In this document: positions 7,073 to 13,384 of the stretch, piece after piece
Layout: every line of letters starts with the position of its first letter
Position numbering within the stretch: position 1 is the stretch's first letter
Assembly (NCBI GenBank): GCA_002403855.1
Contig: DHIO01000022.1
Coordinates: forward strand, 104,444-128,378
Direction of reading: 5' to 3'
Length of the DNA: 23,935 bases
Source: Acidimicrobiia bacterium UBA4744
GTDB lineage: Bacteria; Actinomycetota; Acidimicrobiia; Spongiisociales; UBA4744
Program-made: the position numbers and the translations under genes
Notes under the pieces: model-generated
What the model was told of the DNA's origin: nothing
Seen by the model: only the letters and a program-made list of their open reading frames with translations
Database searches by the model: none

Positions 7073-7117
7073 CGGACCCCAGGGGTCCGAGGCCGGGGTC
7101 CGGGTCCGTCGTATCAT
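7073..7117 (+). promoter_or_regulatory. alkD-like promoter: palindrome, GGGTCCG repeats and leaderless -10
   Basis: CGGACCCC (7073-7080) and GGGGTCCG (7082-7089) form a perfect inverted repeat around one A. Two further copies of GGGTCCG follow (7096-7102 and 7102-7108), giving three direct copies. TATCAT (7112-7117) then stands seven bases before the GTG of the DNA glycosylase gene, with no Shine-Dalgarno. The layout suggests a leaderless promoter with protein-binding sites in and above the -35 region. Confidence 0.5.
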
Positions 7118-7124
7118 CCCCACC

Positions 7125-7877
7125 GTGCCACCCCTCGACAACCTCACCGTCCGGCTCCGCGCTGCGGCCGAACCCGCCAAGAAGGAATGGTGGGAGCGAT
7201 ACCTCAAGGGCGAGATCGAGTTCATCGGCGTACCGATGGGAGCCATACGCGAGGCAGCGCACGCCTGGGCAGACGCATATGGCCTCGACGGCGATCGTGC
7301 TCGCGAAGCTGGGTTCGATCTCCTCCGCAGGCCGTTGGCGGAGGAGAAGCTCGCCGGCATCCTCCTCCTCCAAGAACGCTCTCTCCCCGCCGGCGCCCTC
7401 AAGGCCGAGCGCGACCTCCCCCGCATCGCGGCGATCTTCGACGCCGGGCACATCTGGGAGTGGAACACCACCGATTGGCTCTGTATTCGGGTACTCGGGC
7501 CGCTCATCGAAACAGGAGGCCGGCCGGTCGCCGACATCGTCGCTGCTTGGGTCGAAGCCCCCGGCCTGTGGCGCCGTCGAGCGGCTACGGTGGCCTTCGT
7601 GCCCTCGGCGGGGCGCGGTGAGGAAGCCTTCCCCGGTCTGGTCGACATCGTGCTCATGGTGTGCTCCGCAAATGTCACCGACGCTGAGCGGTTTGCCCAG
7701 ACCGGAGTGGGCTGGGTGCTCCGGGAGCTGAGCGACGCCGCCCCCGGCCGGGTGTTCGACTTCGTTGTGGCGCATCACGACGTGATGAGCCGCGAGGCCG
7801 TGCGGATGGCGGCGGCCCGCCTCAACGACGACCACCGGGCGGCACTCGGCATTACCGGCAAGCGTACGAGACGCTGA
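7125..7877 (+). CDS. AlkD-like DNA alkylation repair protein (HEAT-like repeat DNA glycosylase)
   Basis: The 250-residue product is all-helical and matches the AlkD family, which removes alkylated bases using stacked HEAT-like repeats without flipping the base out. Visible landmarks are EEKLAGILLLQER (about 73-85), HIWEWNTTDWLC with the Asp equivalent to the AlkD catalytic Asp (D117), LWRRRAATVAFV, and TGVGWVLRELS near the C-terminus. Its length is normal for the family. GTG 7125 begins the homologous region (PPLDNLTVRLRAAAEPAKK). It lacks a ribosome binding site but has a -10 box seven bases upstream, so a leaderless mRNA is likely. It is followed after 102 bases by the cyclase gene, which has its own promoter. 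Confidence 0.88.
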   Translation: MPPLDNLTVRLRAAAEPAKKEWWERYLKGEIEFIGVPMGAIREAAHAWADAYGLDGDRAREAGFDLLRRPLAEEKLAGILLLQERSLPAGALKAERDLPRIAAIFDAGHIWEWNTTDWLCIRVLGPLIETGGRPVADIVAAWVEAPGLWRRRAATVAFVPSAGRGEEAFPGLVDIVLMVCSANVTDAERFAQTGVGWVLRELSDAAPGRVFDFVVAHHDVMSREAVRMAAARLNDDHRAALGITGKRTRR

Positions 7878-7946
7878 GCAGCGGAGCTGCGAGCGACAGA
7901 CTCGGACCCGCCGGAACCACCAGAAGCCGGGGAGAAACTCCAGTCC

Positions 7947-7973
7947 GTCGGCCGAGATCGGCCGACCTAGTAT
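7947..7973 (+). promoter_or_regulatory. Cyclase promoter: 9-base inverted repeat next to a leaderless -10
   Basis: GTCGGCCGA (7947-7955) and TCGGCCGAC (7958-7966) are a perfect inverted repeat around GA. One base later comes TAGTAT (7968-7973), which ends six bases before the ATG at 7980 with no Shine-Dalgarno. The repeat therefore fills the -35 to -10 spacer of a likely leaderless promoter, the place for a repressor operator. It could also be read as a hairpin terminator for the gene upstream, though no T-run follows. Confidence 0.55.
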
Positions 7974-7979
7974 CGCTTC

Positions 7980-8807
7980 ATGCCCATCTATATGGACGTG
8001 CACCCGGGCCTGGGCGATGCCACGCCGGACGACGTTGCCGCCGCGCATCGCCGTGACCTGGAGGTCCAGCAGGAGTTCGGAGTGCGGTTCCTGAGCTATT
8101 GGTTCTCCGACCCCCAGGGAAAGGCGTTCTGCCTGGTCGAGTCACCCGACGTCGACTCACTGGTCGCCTGCCACAAGGCGGCCCACGGCCTCATGCCTCA
8201 TGAGGTCATCGAGGTCCAAGCCCCGACCCTGGCTCAGTTCATGGGGAACACCGAGCTCGACACCGACGACCGGGTCGTCGTCGACGGACAATCGGACACG
8301 GCGCTCCGGGCGATCATGTTCACCGACATCGAGGGCTCGACCGACGTCAGCACCAGCCACGGCGACCGAGCAGCCGTCGAGCTGGTCCGACGACACGACG
8401 AACTGGTGCGAGAGGCCCTCGATACTTTCGATGGCCGCGAGGTCAAACACACCGGCGACGGGCTCTTCGCCAGTTTCGCGTCGGTCTCAAAAGCAGTGGA
8501 AGCCTCCATCGTCATCCAACGCCGCTGTGCCGATGAGACCGACGGTAGGCCGAAGCTTGCCATCAAGATCGGTCTCAGTGCCGGCGAACCGGTCGAGGAC
8601 AGCCGGGACCTGTTCGGCGCATCCGTCAACCTGGCCGCTCGCATTTCCGCCCACGCCAGGGGTGGCCAGACCCTGGCGTCGGGCACGGTACGCGACCTCG
8701 CCATCGGCAAAGACATCCGCTTCGTCGATCAGGGTTCCATCGGCCTGAAGGGCTTCCCCGACCCGGTCCCTCTGTACGAGGTGGATTGGCGGCCCGCCGG
8801 CGGCTGA
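7980..8807 (+). CDS. DUF4242 (nickel-binding) domain fused to class III adenylate cyclase
   Basis: Residues 1-85 match DUF4242, the ferredoxin-like fold of the Streptomyces nickel-binding protein SCO4226: MPIYMDVHP, then VRFLSYWFSDPQGKAFCLVE, CHKAAHGLMPHEVIEV. Several His and a Cys are available for metal binding. Residues about 108-270 are a class III nucleotide cyclase: FTDIEGST with metal ligand D116, VKHTGDG with K156 and D160, and DLFGASVNLAARIS with D210, N217 and R221. The Lys/Asp pair points to ATP, so the product should be cAMP. No membrane segment is present, so it acts in the cytoplasm. The likely idea is that metal or another ligand bound by the N-terminal domain tunes cyclase output; this is inference. 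ATG 7980 is leaderless and sits beneath a palindromic operator-like site. Confidence 0.9.
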   Translation: MPIYMDVHPGLGDATPDDVAAAHRRDLEVQQEFGVRFLSYWFSDPQGKAFCLVESPDVDSLVACHKAAHGLMPHEVIEVQAPTLAQFMGNTELDTDDRVVVDGQSDTALRAIMFTDIEGSTDVSTSHGDRAAVELVRRHDELVREALDTFDGREVKHTGDGLFASFASVSKAVEASIVIQRRCADETDGRPKLAIKIGLSAGEPVEDSRDLFGASVNLAARISAHARGGQTLASGTVRDLAIGKDIRFVDQGSIGLKGFPDPVPLYEVDWRPAGG

Positions 8808-8850
8808 GCCGGCCTGCGGCCGAACCCTGATCCCGGACAGGTTCTCAACC

Positions 8851-8875
8851 CGGGAAACGGTTCTCGACCGTCCCG
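8851..8875. terminator. Hairpin between convergent genes
   Basis: CGGG plus ACGGT pairs with ACCGT plus CCCG (two-base bulge AA on one side) around the loop TCTCG. It lies between the cyclase gene (+) and a small hypothetical gene (-). No T-run follows on either strand, so this is a candidate only. Confidence 0.35.
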
Positions 8876-8901
8876 TCGGGGTACAGCGGCTTCTCGGAAG
8901 A

Positions 8902-9201
8902 TCAGCGCAGACTGTCGCGATATACGGCCATCCGGCGAGCCAGATCGACCGGGGCACTGCGCAGATCGAGCGCCACGGCGAACTGGGCGTCTTGGTCGAC
9001 CTTGAGGATCAGTTCCTCACCCGTCCCGCGGATGTGGAATCCGTCGGACTTGGCGCTGATCTGGATATCTCCGAGCCGCCAGTTGGCGATTTCGGCTACA
9101 TCCGACAACAGTCGCAAACGTTCGTCCGGAAGGTCGATGACCACGCGCACGGGCACTTCGGCCTCATCCGGGGTGCGAAGCGAGCCATCGAAGGACGTCA
9201 T
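8902..9201 (-). CDS. Hypothetical protein, 99 residues
   Basis: I do not recognise this family. The product (TSFDGSLRTPDEAEVPVRVV, then IDLPDERLRLLSDVAEIANW and LGDIQISAKSDGFHIRGTGE) is soluble and mixed alpha/beta, with no signal peptide, membrane segment or cysteine motif. ATG 9201 has GGAGGTGG just upstream, a strong Shine-Dalgarno, which supports the gene being real; the open frame runs back to 9246 without a better start. It is a single gene, divergent from the LppM-like lipoprotein and convergent with the cyclase. Confidence 0.68.
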   Translation of the reverse strand: MTSFDGSLRTPDEAEVPVRVVIDLPDERLRLLSDVAEIANWRLGDIQISAKSDGFHIRGTGEELILKVDQDAQFAVALDLRSAPVDLARRMAVYRDSLR

Positions 9202-9307
9202 GGACCACCTCCAGGGTCCTCTCAACGCCCCCCTGCCCGAACCCAAGATACCCTATCCGACGCGGCATTTTCCAGTGTTCTGGCATGGGAACAAATACCA
9301 GGGGTTG

Positions 9308-9413
9308 CGGCGCCGGACCCGGCAGAGACGAATCGGGACCGGCGGGTGAACATCGCTCAAGACACCTGCGGTAGGCGCCGAAACTCTCCCCAAGCGACTG
9401 CGGAGAGATTTCG
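9308..9413 (+). promoter_or_regulatory. Structured leader with a Shine-Dalgarno-sequestering hairpin
   Basis: Upstream of the LppM-like gene, GCCGGACCCG (9312-9321) pairs with CGGGACCGGC (9334-9343) except for one A-A mismatch. CTCTCC (9384-9389) pairs perfectly with GGAGAG (9402-9407), the Shine-Dalgarno of the gene. In addition CGGCGCC (9308-9314) can pair with GGCGCCG (9374-9380), which would compete with the first hairpin. The set resembles a translation-control leader. It matches no riboswitch class I know. Confidence 0.45.
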
Positions 9414-10196
9414 ATGCGACGGATCGTGCTCCTGGCGGTGATCATGCTGCTGCTCAGCGCCTGCAAGGTGAAGGTCGAACAGGGCTTCGAACTGAACGCC
9501 GATGGATCGGGCGAGGCGGCAATGATCGTGGGCTTCGACCAGGAAGCTCAGGACATGCTGGCGTCGAGCGTTCCGGCCGGGGTGGATCCCATCGAAGGAA
9601 TGACCAGCGATGCGCCGCCCGGCTGGAAGTCCGAAGAGTGGTCACAAGGTGGGTTCAAGGGCTTCCGGGTCAGTACCGGGTTCGACGATCTCGTAGCACT
9701 GCAAACCCTGGTCGACACAACGTTCACCGGCGACGACGGAATGTTCGAATCATTCTCGATCGTCGAGAGCGGCGGAGGTTTCCGTCTCGACGGCGTGTTG
9801 AGCGGTGAGAGCCTCGAGCAGAGCTTCGACGGCTCCGACGACATCTTCGCAGGCGCCGCCGAGGACATGATGGGATCGTTCTTCGAGGCCTCGATCGTCA
9901 TCAAGATGCCCGGCGAAGTGGTTTCCCACAACGCCGACGAAGCCCGGTCCGACGGGACCCTCATCTGGAACGTGGGCGTCACCGACGGCGGCCGGGCCAT
10001 CCGGGCCGAGTCACAGCCGGGTGGCGGGCTACCGATCGTTCCGATGGCGGGCGCAGCCGTCGTGCTGCTGGCGGGGATCGCCGGATTCGGGATGTGGCGA
10101 CGGAGCCGACCGCCGGCCCACCCGTTCAGTCGCCTCGAATACGACGACAAGGGCAAACCGGTCCTGGTGGCCGTCGAAGGCGACCCGTACGCCTGA
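9414..10196 (+). CDS. LppM-like lipoprotein with C-terminal membrane anchor
   Basis: The 260-residue product has a lipoprotein signal peptide (MRRIVLLAVIMLLLSAC, lipidated C17) followed by KVKVEQGFELNADGSGEAAM. The latter is the typical start of the LppM domain, with its repeated strand pattern and FDQEAQDML helix. A second hydrophobic segment (about 208-228, VPMAGAAVVLLAGIAGFGMW) followed by RRSR and an acidic cytoplasmic tail gives a membrane anchor at the C-terminus as well. Mycobacterial LppM is an envelope protein linked to phagosome interactions; the function here is unknown. ATG 9414 has GGAGAG seven bases upstream, which a leader hairpin can sequester. It is convergent with the next lipoprotein gene, 35 bases away. 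Confidence 0.85.
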   Translation: MRRIVLLAVIMLLLSACKVKVEQGFELNADGSGEAAMIVGFDQEAQDMLASSVPAGVDPIEGMTSDAPPGWKSEEWSQGGFKGFRVSTGFDDLVALQTLVDTTFTGDDGMFESFSIVESGGGFRLDGVLSGESLEQSFDGSDDIFAGAAEDMMGSFFEASIVIKMPGEVVSHNADEARSDGTLIWNVGVTDGGRAIRAESQPGGGLPIVPMAGAAVVLLAGIAGFGMWRRSRPPAHPFSRLEYDDKGKPVLVAVEGDPYA

Positions 10197-10231
10197 GTCG
10201 GCCTGCCGCGAGAAGGGACTATCCCGGAGGT

Positions 10232-11200
10232 TCAGCTACCACATCCGCAGCTGAGCACGTCGACGGGTCCGAGGTCGTCGTCGACGTACTCCCACGCCTG
10301 GAGGAACGCTCCCTCCCAGACCGTTCCGTTCACCACGATCTCCATCTTCCCGTCACCGTTCAGGTCGGCGACGGCCGCGACCTCGAAGATCGCCAGCTCC
10401 TGCAGGAGCTTGTCCAGATCTTGGACGATGCTCTCCCCCAGGATCGCCGTCTGGACTTCCCCCTCGATCAGCTTGCGCAGATAGACGATCGAGTAGTCGC
10501 CCACCTGAGCCGAGAGTAGATCGTCGGGAATGGTGGAGGCCGAGACGATTACCTCCTCTATCCCGTCGCCTTCCAGGTCGGTGCGGATCACCTGAGTGAG
10601 ATTGATGATCGGAACCGGGGCCACCCTCCCCTCCAGCAGTTCGGCGGTGGCTTCCATATACGCCGGCGTTGAGGTGCCCAACATCTCCACCGGGTGGGGA
10701 CGGACCGCTCCCTGGGTCTGAATGGCCAGGGCGTCCACCTCGAGGAAATCACCGGGGATGGGCGGGTCGAATTCGACACTCACCAGGTCGAGGGGATCAC
10801 AGTGAAGGCCCGGCCCGCTTCCCTCCGTGGTCCCGATCGGTTCATCGAGCCGGACTACCTGGTACTGCTCCGCTCCGCTCACCGGCAGGTCTTCACCGGC
10901 TTGCCAGTCTCCGTCCCACCAGCCCAGCAGGCAGGTGTTGCCGGCCACCAAGTAGGTGTCGAGCTGGGGAGCGGTCGTGGTGGTGGTGGTGGTGGTGGTG
11001 GTGGCCGGCTCGGTCGAGGCGACCGGTGTCGTAGTCGTGCTGGTGACCGACCCACCGGTGACCGAAGTTGTGGTGGTGGAGGGCGCCGGCGGAGCCGTGC
11101 TCGAGTCCGTTTCGGCGGTGGAGGAACACGAGACGAGGAGCAGCACCGGGACGGCAACCGTCACCCACTGCCATCGGGGTCTCTGGTAGAGCCGGCTCAC
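10232..11200 (-). CDS. Lipoprotein with poly-Thr linker and FG-GAP/VCBS-like repeats
   Basis: The product has a lipoprotein signal peptide ending VAVPVLLLVSC. A Ser/Thr/Pro-rich linker of about 55 residues follows, with a run of ten Thr, then a secreted domain beginning APQLDTYLVAGNTCLLGWWD. Two Asp-rich segments, DLEGDGIEEVIVSAS and DLNGDGKMEIVVNG, resemble the calcium-binding loops of FG-GAP/VCBS propeller repeats. There are several Cys (NTCLLGW, LHCDP, LSCGCGS) that could form disulfides outside the cell. The function is unknown; it is presumably anchored to the outer face of the membrane. The frame opens at a TTG (11203), but GTG 11200 is preferred because TACGCT stands six bases before it. 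It is the last gene of a minus-strand run. Confidence 0.82.
   Translation of the reverse strand: MSRLYQRPRWQWVTVAVPVLLLVSCSSTAETDSSTAPPAPSTTTTSVTGGSVTSTTTTPVASTEPATTTTTTTTTTAPQLDTYLVAGNTCLLGWWDGDWQAGEDLPVSGAEQYQVVRLDEPIGTTEGSGPGLHCDPLDLVSVEFDPPIPGDFLEVDALAIQTQGAVRPHPVEMLGTSTPAYMEATAELLEGRVAPVPIINLTQVIRTDLEGDGIEEVIVSASTIPDDLLSAQVGDYSIVYLRKLIEGEVQTAILGESIVQDLDKLLQELAIFEVAAVADLNGDGKMEIVVNGTVWEGAFLQAWEYVDDDLGPVDVLSCGCGS
10977..11004. repeat. Trinucleotide microsatellite (GTG)9
   Basis: Nine perfect GTG units plus one G on the + strand encode the poly-Thr linker (ACC codons) of the lipoprotein on the minus strand. Slippage here would change linker length in steps of one residue without breaking the frame. 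Confidence 0.9.
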
Positions 11201-11206
11201 CAACCC

Positions 11207-11212
11207 AGCGTA
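11207..11212 (-). promoter_or_regulatory. -10 box TACGCT for a leaderless lipoprotein mRNA
   Basis: On the minus strand TACGCT ends six bases before GTG 11200, with no Shine-Dalgarno between. This is the same geometry as at the SnoaL-like, AlkD-like, cyclase and M15 genes. I see no clear -35 hexamer. Confidence 0.45.
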
Positions 11213-11251
11213 TCGTGCGCGGCGCCGGCCGCAGGGTATTCCGGAATCGGC

Positions 11252-11908
11252 CTAGGCCGATTGCATCGGACGGAGGTCCTTGGTGTAGGCCGGTTCGCTA
11301 CCCGGCTCCTCGATCAGCTCAAACCCCATCCGCTCCAGGTACTCGTTGTGGGCTGGAGTACCGGTGGCACTCCAGGCGTGGTCGCAGCGCGGATCCCGGA
11401 ATACCCCCGACCGTTCCGAGTACAGGAACTGGCCGACCCGGAAATCGCGATACTGGGGGATAACGAAGTCGAGCAGCACTTCAACCGAATGGTCCTGGCA
11501 GGAACGTCCGATGAACAGACCGGCCGGAACCAGATCTCGCAGGATGAACGCCCGAATCTGGTCGTTCTGAGCCTCGTAGCGGAAACCCGGCTGGAACCGG
11601 CTGATCTCATCGGCGTGGAAGTCCAGGAAGTACTCCAGGTATCGGGACTCGGGGCGCACCTCGAGGATCGTGAAGTACTCGGTGCGTTTCGACAGCAACT
11701 GGCGCAGAAAGTAAATGTGTACCGAGGCGATCACCACGTTGACCACCGCGATCGGATAGGCCTCGATCAAGAGGCTGTAGGTGAGGAACACCAGCGACCC
11801 AATCAGGCCGAAGACCCGCAGCTTGAGTATCGAGGTGCGGGTCATCGACAGGATCAGCAGTGCCGAACCCAGATACCCGACCGCTTCAACGATGAAATCG
11901 ACATTCAT
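11252..11908 (-). CDS. YgjV-like membrane protein with GNAT-like C-terminal domain
   Basis: The 218-residue product has three membrane helices in its first 72 residues: VEAVGYLGSALLILSM, LRVFGLIGSLVFLTYSLLIE, and AVVNVVIASVHIYFLRQLL. This resembles the Imp-YgjV family of small inner-membrane proteins. Residues about 80-218 are soluble (YFTILEVRPESRYLEYFLDF, RAFILRDLVPAGLFIGRSCQ, RVGQFLYSE and ending NEYLERMGFELIEEPG). The strand-helix pattern and the C-terminal YLERMGFE, typical of the last part of GNAT acetyltransferases, suggest a degenerate GNAT fold; the acetyl-CoA loop is not clear. The function is unknown. ATG 11908 starts just before the first helix, with only a weak ribosome binding site. 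It follows the ferredoxin gene by 59 bases. Confidence 0.75.
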   Translation of the reverse strand: MNVDFIVEAVGYLGSALLILSMTRTSILKLRVFGLIGSLVFLTYSLLIEAYPIAVVNVVIASVHIYFLRQLLSKRTEYFTILEVRPESRYLEYFLDFHADEISRFQPGFRYEAQNDQIRAFILRDLVPAGLFIGRSCQDHSVEVLLDFVIPQYRDFRVGQFLYSERSGVFRDPRCDHAWSATGTPAHNEYLERMGFELIEEPGSEPAYTKDLRPMQSA

Positions 11909-11967
11909 TGCTGTCCGGATCGTACTCAGCTCACCCGGCAGGCACTTCCGGGGATTCAGCCGGGTCG

Positions 11968-13377
11968 CTACACAGGGCGTCGGGCGCGTACCTGCCCGAG
12001 TAGGGTGTCGAGGAAGACCGAGCGGAGCGGTTTGATCGCCATCGCCGCCTTCCAGGGTGGCATGCGCTCGATCACCGACAGGGCGTAGGCCACGGTGCGC
12101 CCCAGCCCGCTCCCCACGTTGTCGTACAACAGATCGCCCAGTTTGCCCCGCTCGATCGCCATCAAAGCCACCCGTTCCATGGTGTCGGCCGGAATGAACG
12201 GGCGGTCTTCGCGCGCCTCCATGTCGTGGGCATCCCAACGGCAGGCATCCGCACATACTCCGCACCCGAGGCAACGAGCCGGATCGACCACCGCCCAATT
12301 CTTCCGCAACCCCCTCCCTTCGGTGGGCTCGATCGTGATGGCTCCGGCCGGGCAGGCCTTGGCGCACTTGGTGCAACCCCGGCAGATGCCGTGGTCGATG
12401 GTGGCGATCCAGTTGGACGGGACGATGCCGTCGTAGATATTGAATCGTTTGATGGCGGTCATCATCCCGCAGCAGCACCCGCAGCAATTGCAAAGATAGG
12501 AGACTTCGTTGCGGACGTTGTCGCCCGTCTGCGCCAGCCCCGCCGCTTTGGCTTCCTCGAGGATCTCCATGGCCTCGTCGTTGGTGATCGGCTCGGCGAT
12601 GCCGGCCCTCATCAGCAGATGGGCCGAAGTGCCGAACGTCAAACAGGTGCGGGTGGGAGCGTCGCAGCCTTGGCCTCGCAAGGCGGCCTCGGTTCGGCAT
12701 GGGCAGAGGCTGACTGCCACCGTCTCGGCGGTCCGGACCGTCTCGGTGGCCCGCTCCCAATCGAGGATCTCGGTGTCATCGTCGGGAAGGACTTCCTCCC
12801 GGACCAGGGACCGGCCGATCTGCGTTGTCCCGTTGAAGATGCTGCGGGCGAAATCTTCCTCTTCGAACAGCGCCTCGAAGGCTTCCGCATACTCCTCCAT
12901 GGGGGCGTCCGGCCGGGACCGCATGAAAGTGAACTCGAAGAACCCGATCGCCACCGGCGTGGCCACCACGTAGCGGGTGCCGTTCCGTTCGAAGTCGAGC
13001 ACCAGACCCCGTTCGGCCATCGAAGTGATCCGCTCGCCCAGCCGCCCGGTATCGACGCCCAGTTTCCGGGCCAGTTCGGGCAGGGTGACCAGCAGAGGCA
13101 GCCGGCGGGCGATGTGGGCTTCTTCGGGTGTGAACAGCAGACGCAGCACCCGCATCATCGCCTCCGACTCGGGCGCCCCGGTGACGTTGCGATCGAGCCG
13201 CTCCTGCAGCAGCCGGTACTCGGTGTCGACGTCCAGGTCGGCAATCAGTTTGGTGTGACCGATGAGGGACCTCTCTGGTGCCGGGTCTATCCGAGGATGG
13301 TGCCCGATGGACTTGTGATGCGCCAGGGCCGAAAGGCCCTCTCCTGTGTCGATGTCTTGTGACCGGCTGGCCGGCAC
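11968..13377 (-). CDS. Multi-cluster ferredoxin with N-terminal winged-helix-like region
   Basis: The C-terminal half carries two [4Fe-4S] ferredoxin motifs, CRGCTKCAKACP (C332-C342) and CLGCGVCADACR (C369-C379). Upstream are two other Cys groups: CPCR with C238 and C245 (about 225-245), and the dense CNCCGCCCGMM (296-306), which could hold further clusters. Residues about 70-145 look like a winged helix (LFTPEEAHIARRLPLL, LPELARKLGVDTGRLGERIT, MAERGLVLDFERNGTRYVV). Proteins of this layout are annotated as 4Fe-4S binding proteins in many anaerobes and actinobacteria, with no defined reaction; electron transfer is likely. The start is uncertain: GTG 13377 follows GAGCGGGAA, but homologous sequence begins only near DLDVDTEYRLLQERL, about 45 residues later, and no good start lies there. 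It begins seven bases after the SDR stop, so the two are probably co-transcribed. Confidence 0.87.
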   Translation of the reverse strand: MPASRSQDIDTGEGLSALAHHKSIGHHPRIDPAPERSLIGHTKLIADLDVDTEYRLLQERLDRNVTGAPESEAMMRVLRLLFTPEEAHIARRLPLLVTLPELARKLGVDTGRLGERITSMAERGLVLDFERNGTRYVVATPVAIGFFEFTFMRSRPDAPMEEYAEAFEALFEEEDFARSIFNGTTQIGRSLVREEVLPDDDTEILDWERATETVRTAETVAVSLCPCRTEAALRGQGCDAPTRTCLTFGTSAHLLMRAGIAEPITNDEAMEILEEAKAAGLAQTGDNVRNEVSYLCNCCGCCCGMMTAIKRFNIYDGIVPSNWIATIDHGICRGCTKCAKACPAGAITIEPTEGRGLRKNWAVVDPARCLGCGVCADACRWDAHDMEAREDRPFIPADTMERVALMAIERGKLGDLLYDNVGSGLGRTVAYALSVIERMPPWKAAMAIKPLRSVFLDTLLGQVRARRPV

Positions 13378-13384
13378 TTCCCGC

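Noticed and set aside
6161..7678. 505-residue open frame on the minus strand
   Set aside because: It overlaps the DegV and AlkD-like genes, both with clear families; low-complexity Arg/Ser/Pro/Gly composition marks it as a shadow.
9301..9413. Match to a known riboswitch class (c-di-AMP, cobalamin, glycine, TPP)
   Set aside because: Core motifs of these classes are not present in order; only generic hairpins are seen, so it is reported as an unassigned structured leader.
10960..11100. CRISPR-like or other repeat array around the GTG tract
   Set aside because: The repeats are simple trinucleotides inside a coding linker, with no spacer structure.
10694..12088. 464-residue open frame on the plus strand
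   Set aside because: It is antisense to the FG-GAP-like lipoprotein and the YgjV-like gene; its Gly-rich run is the reverse of the poly-Thr microsatellite.
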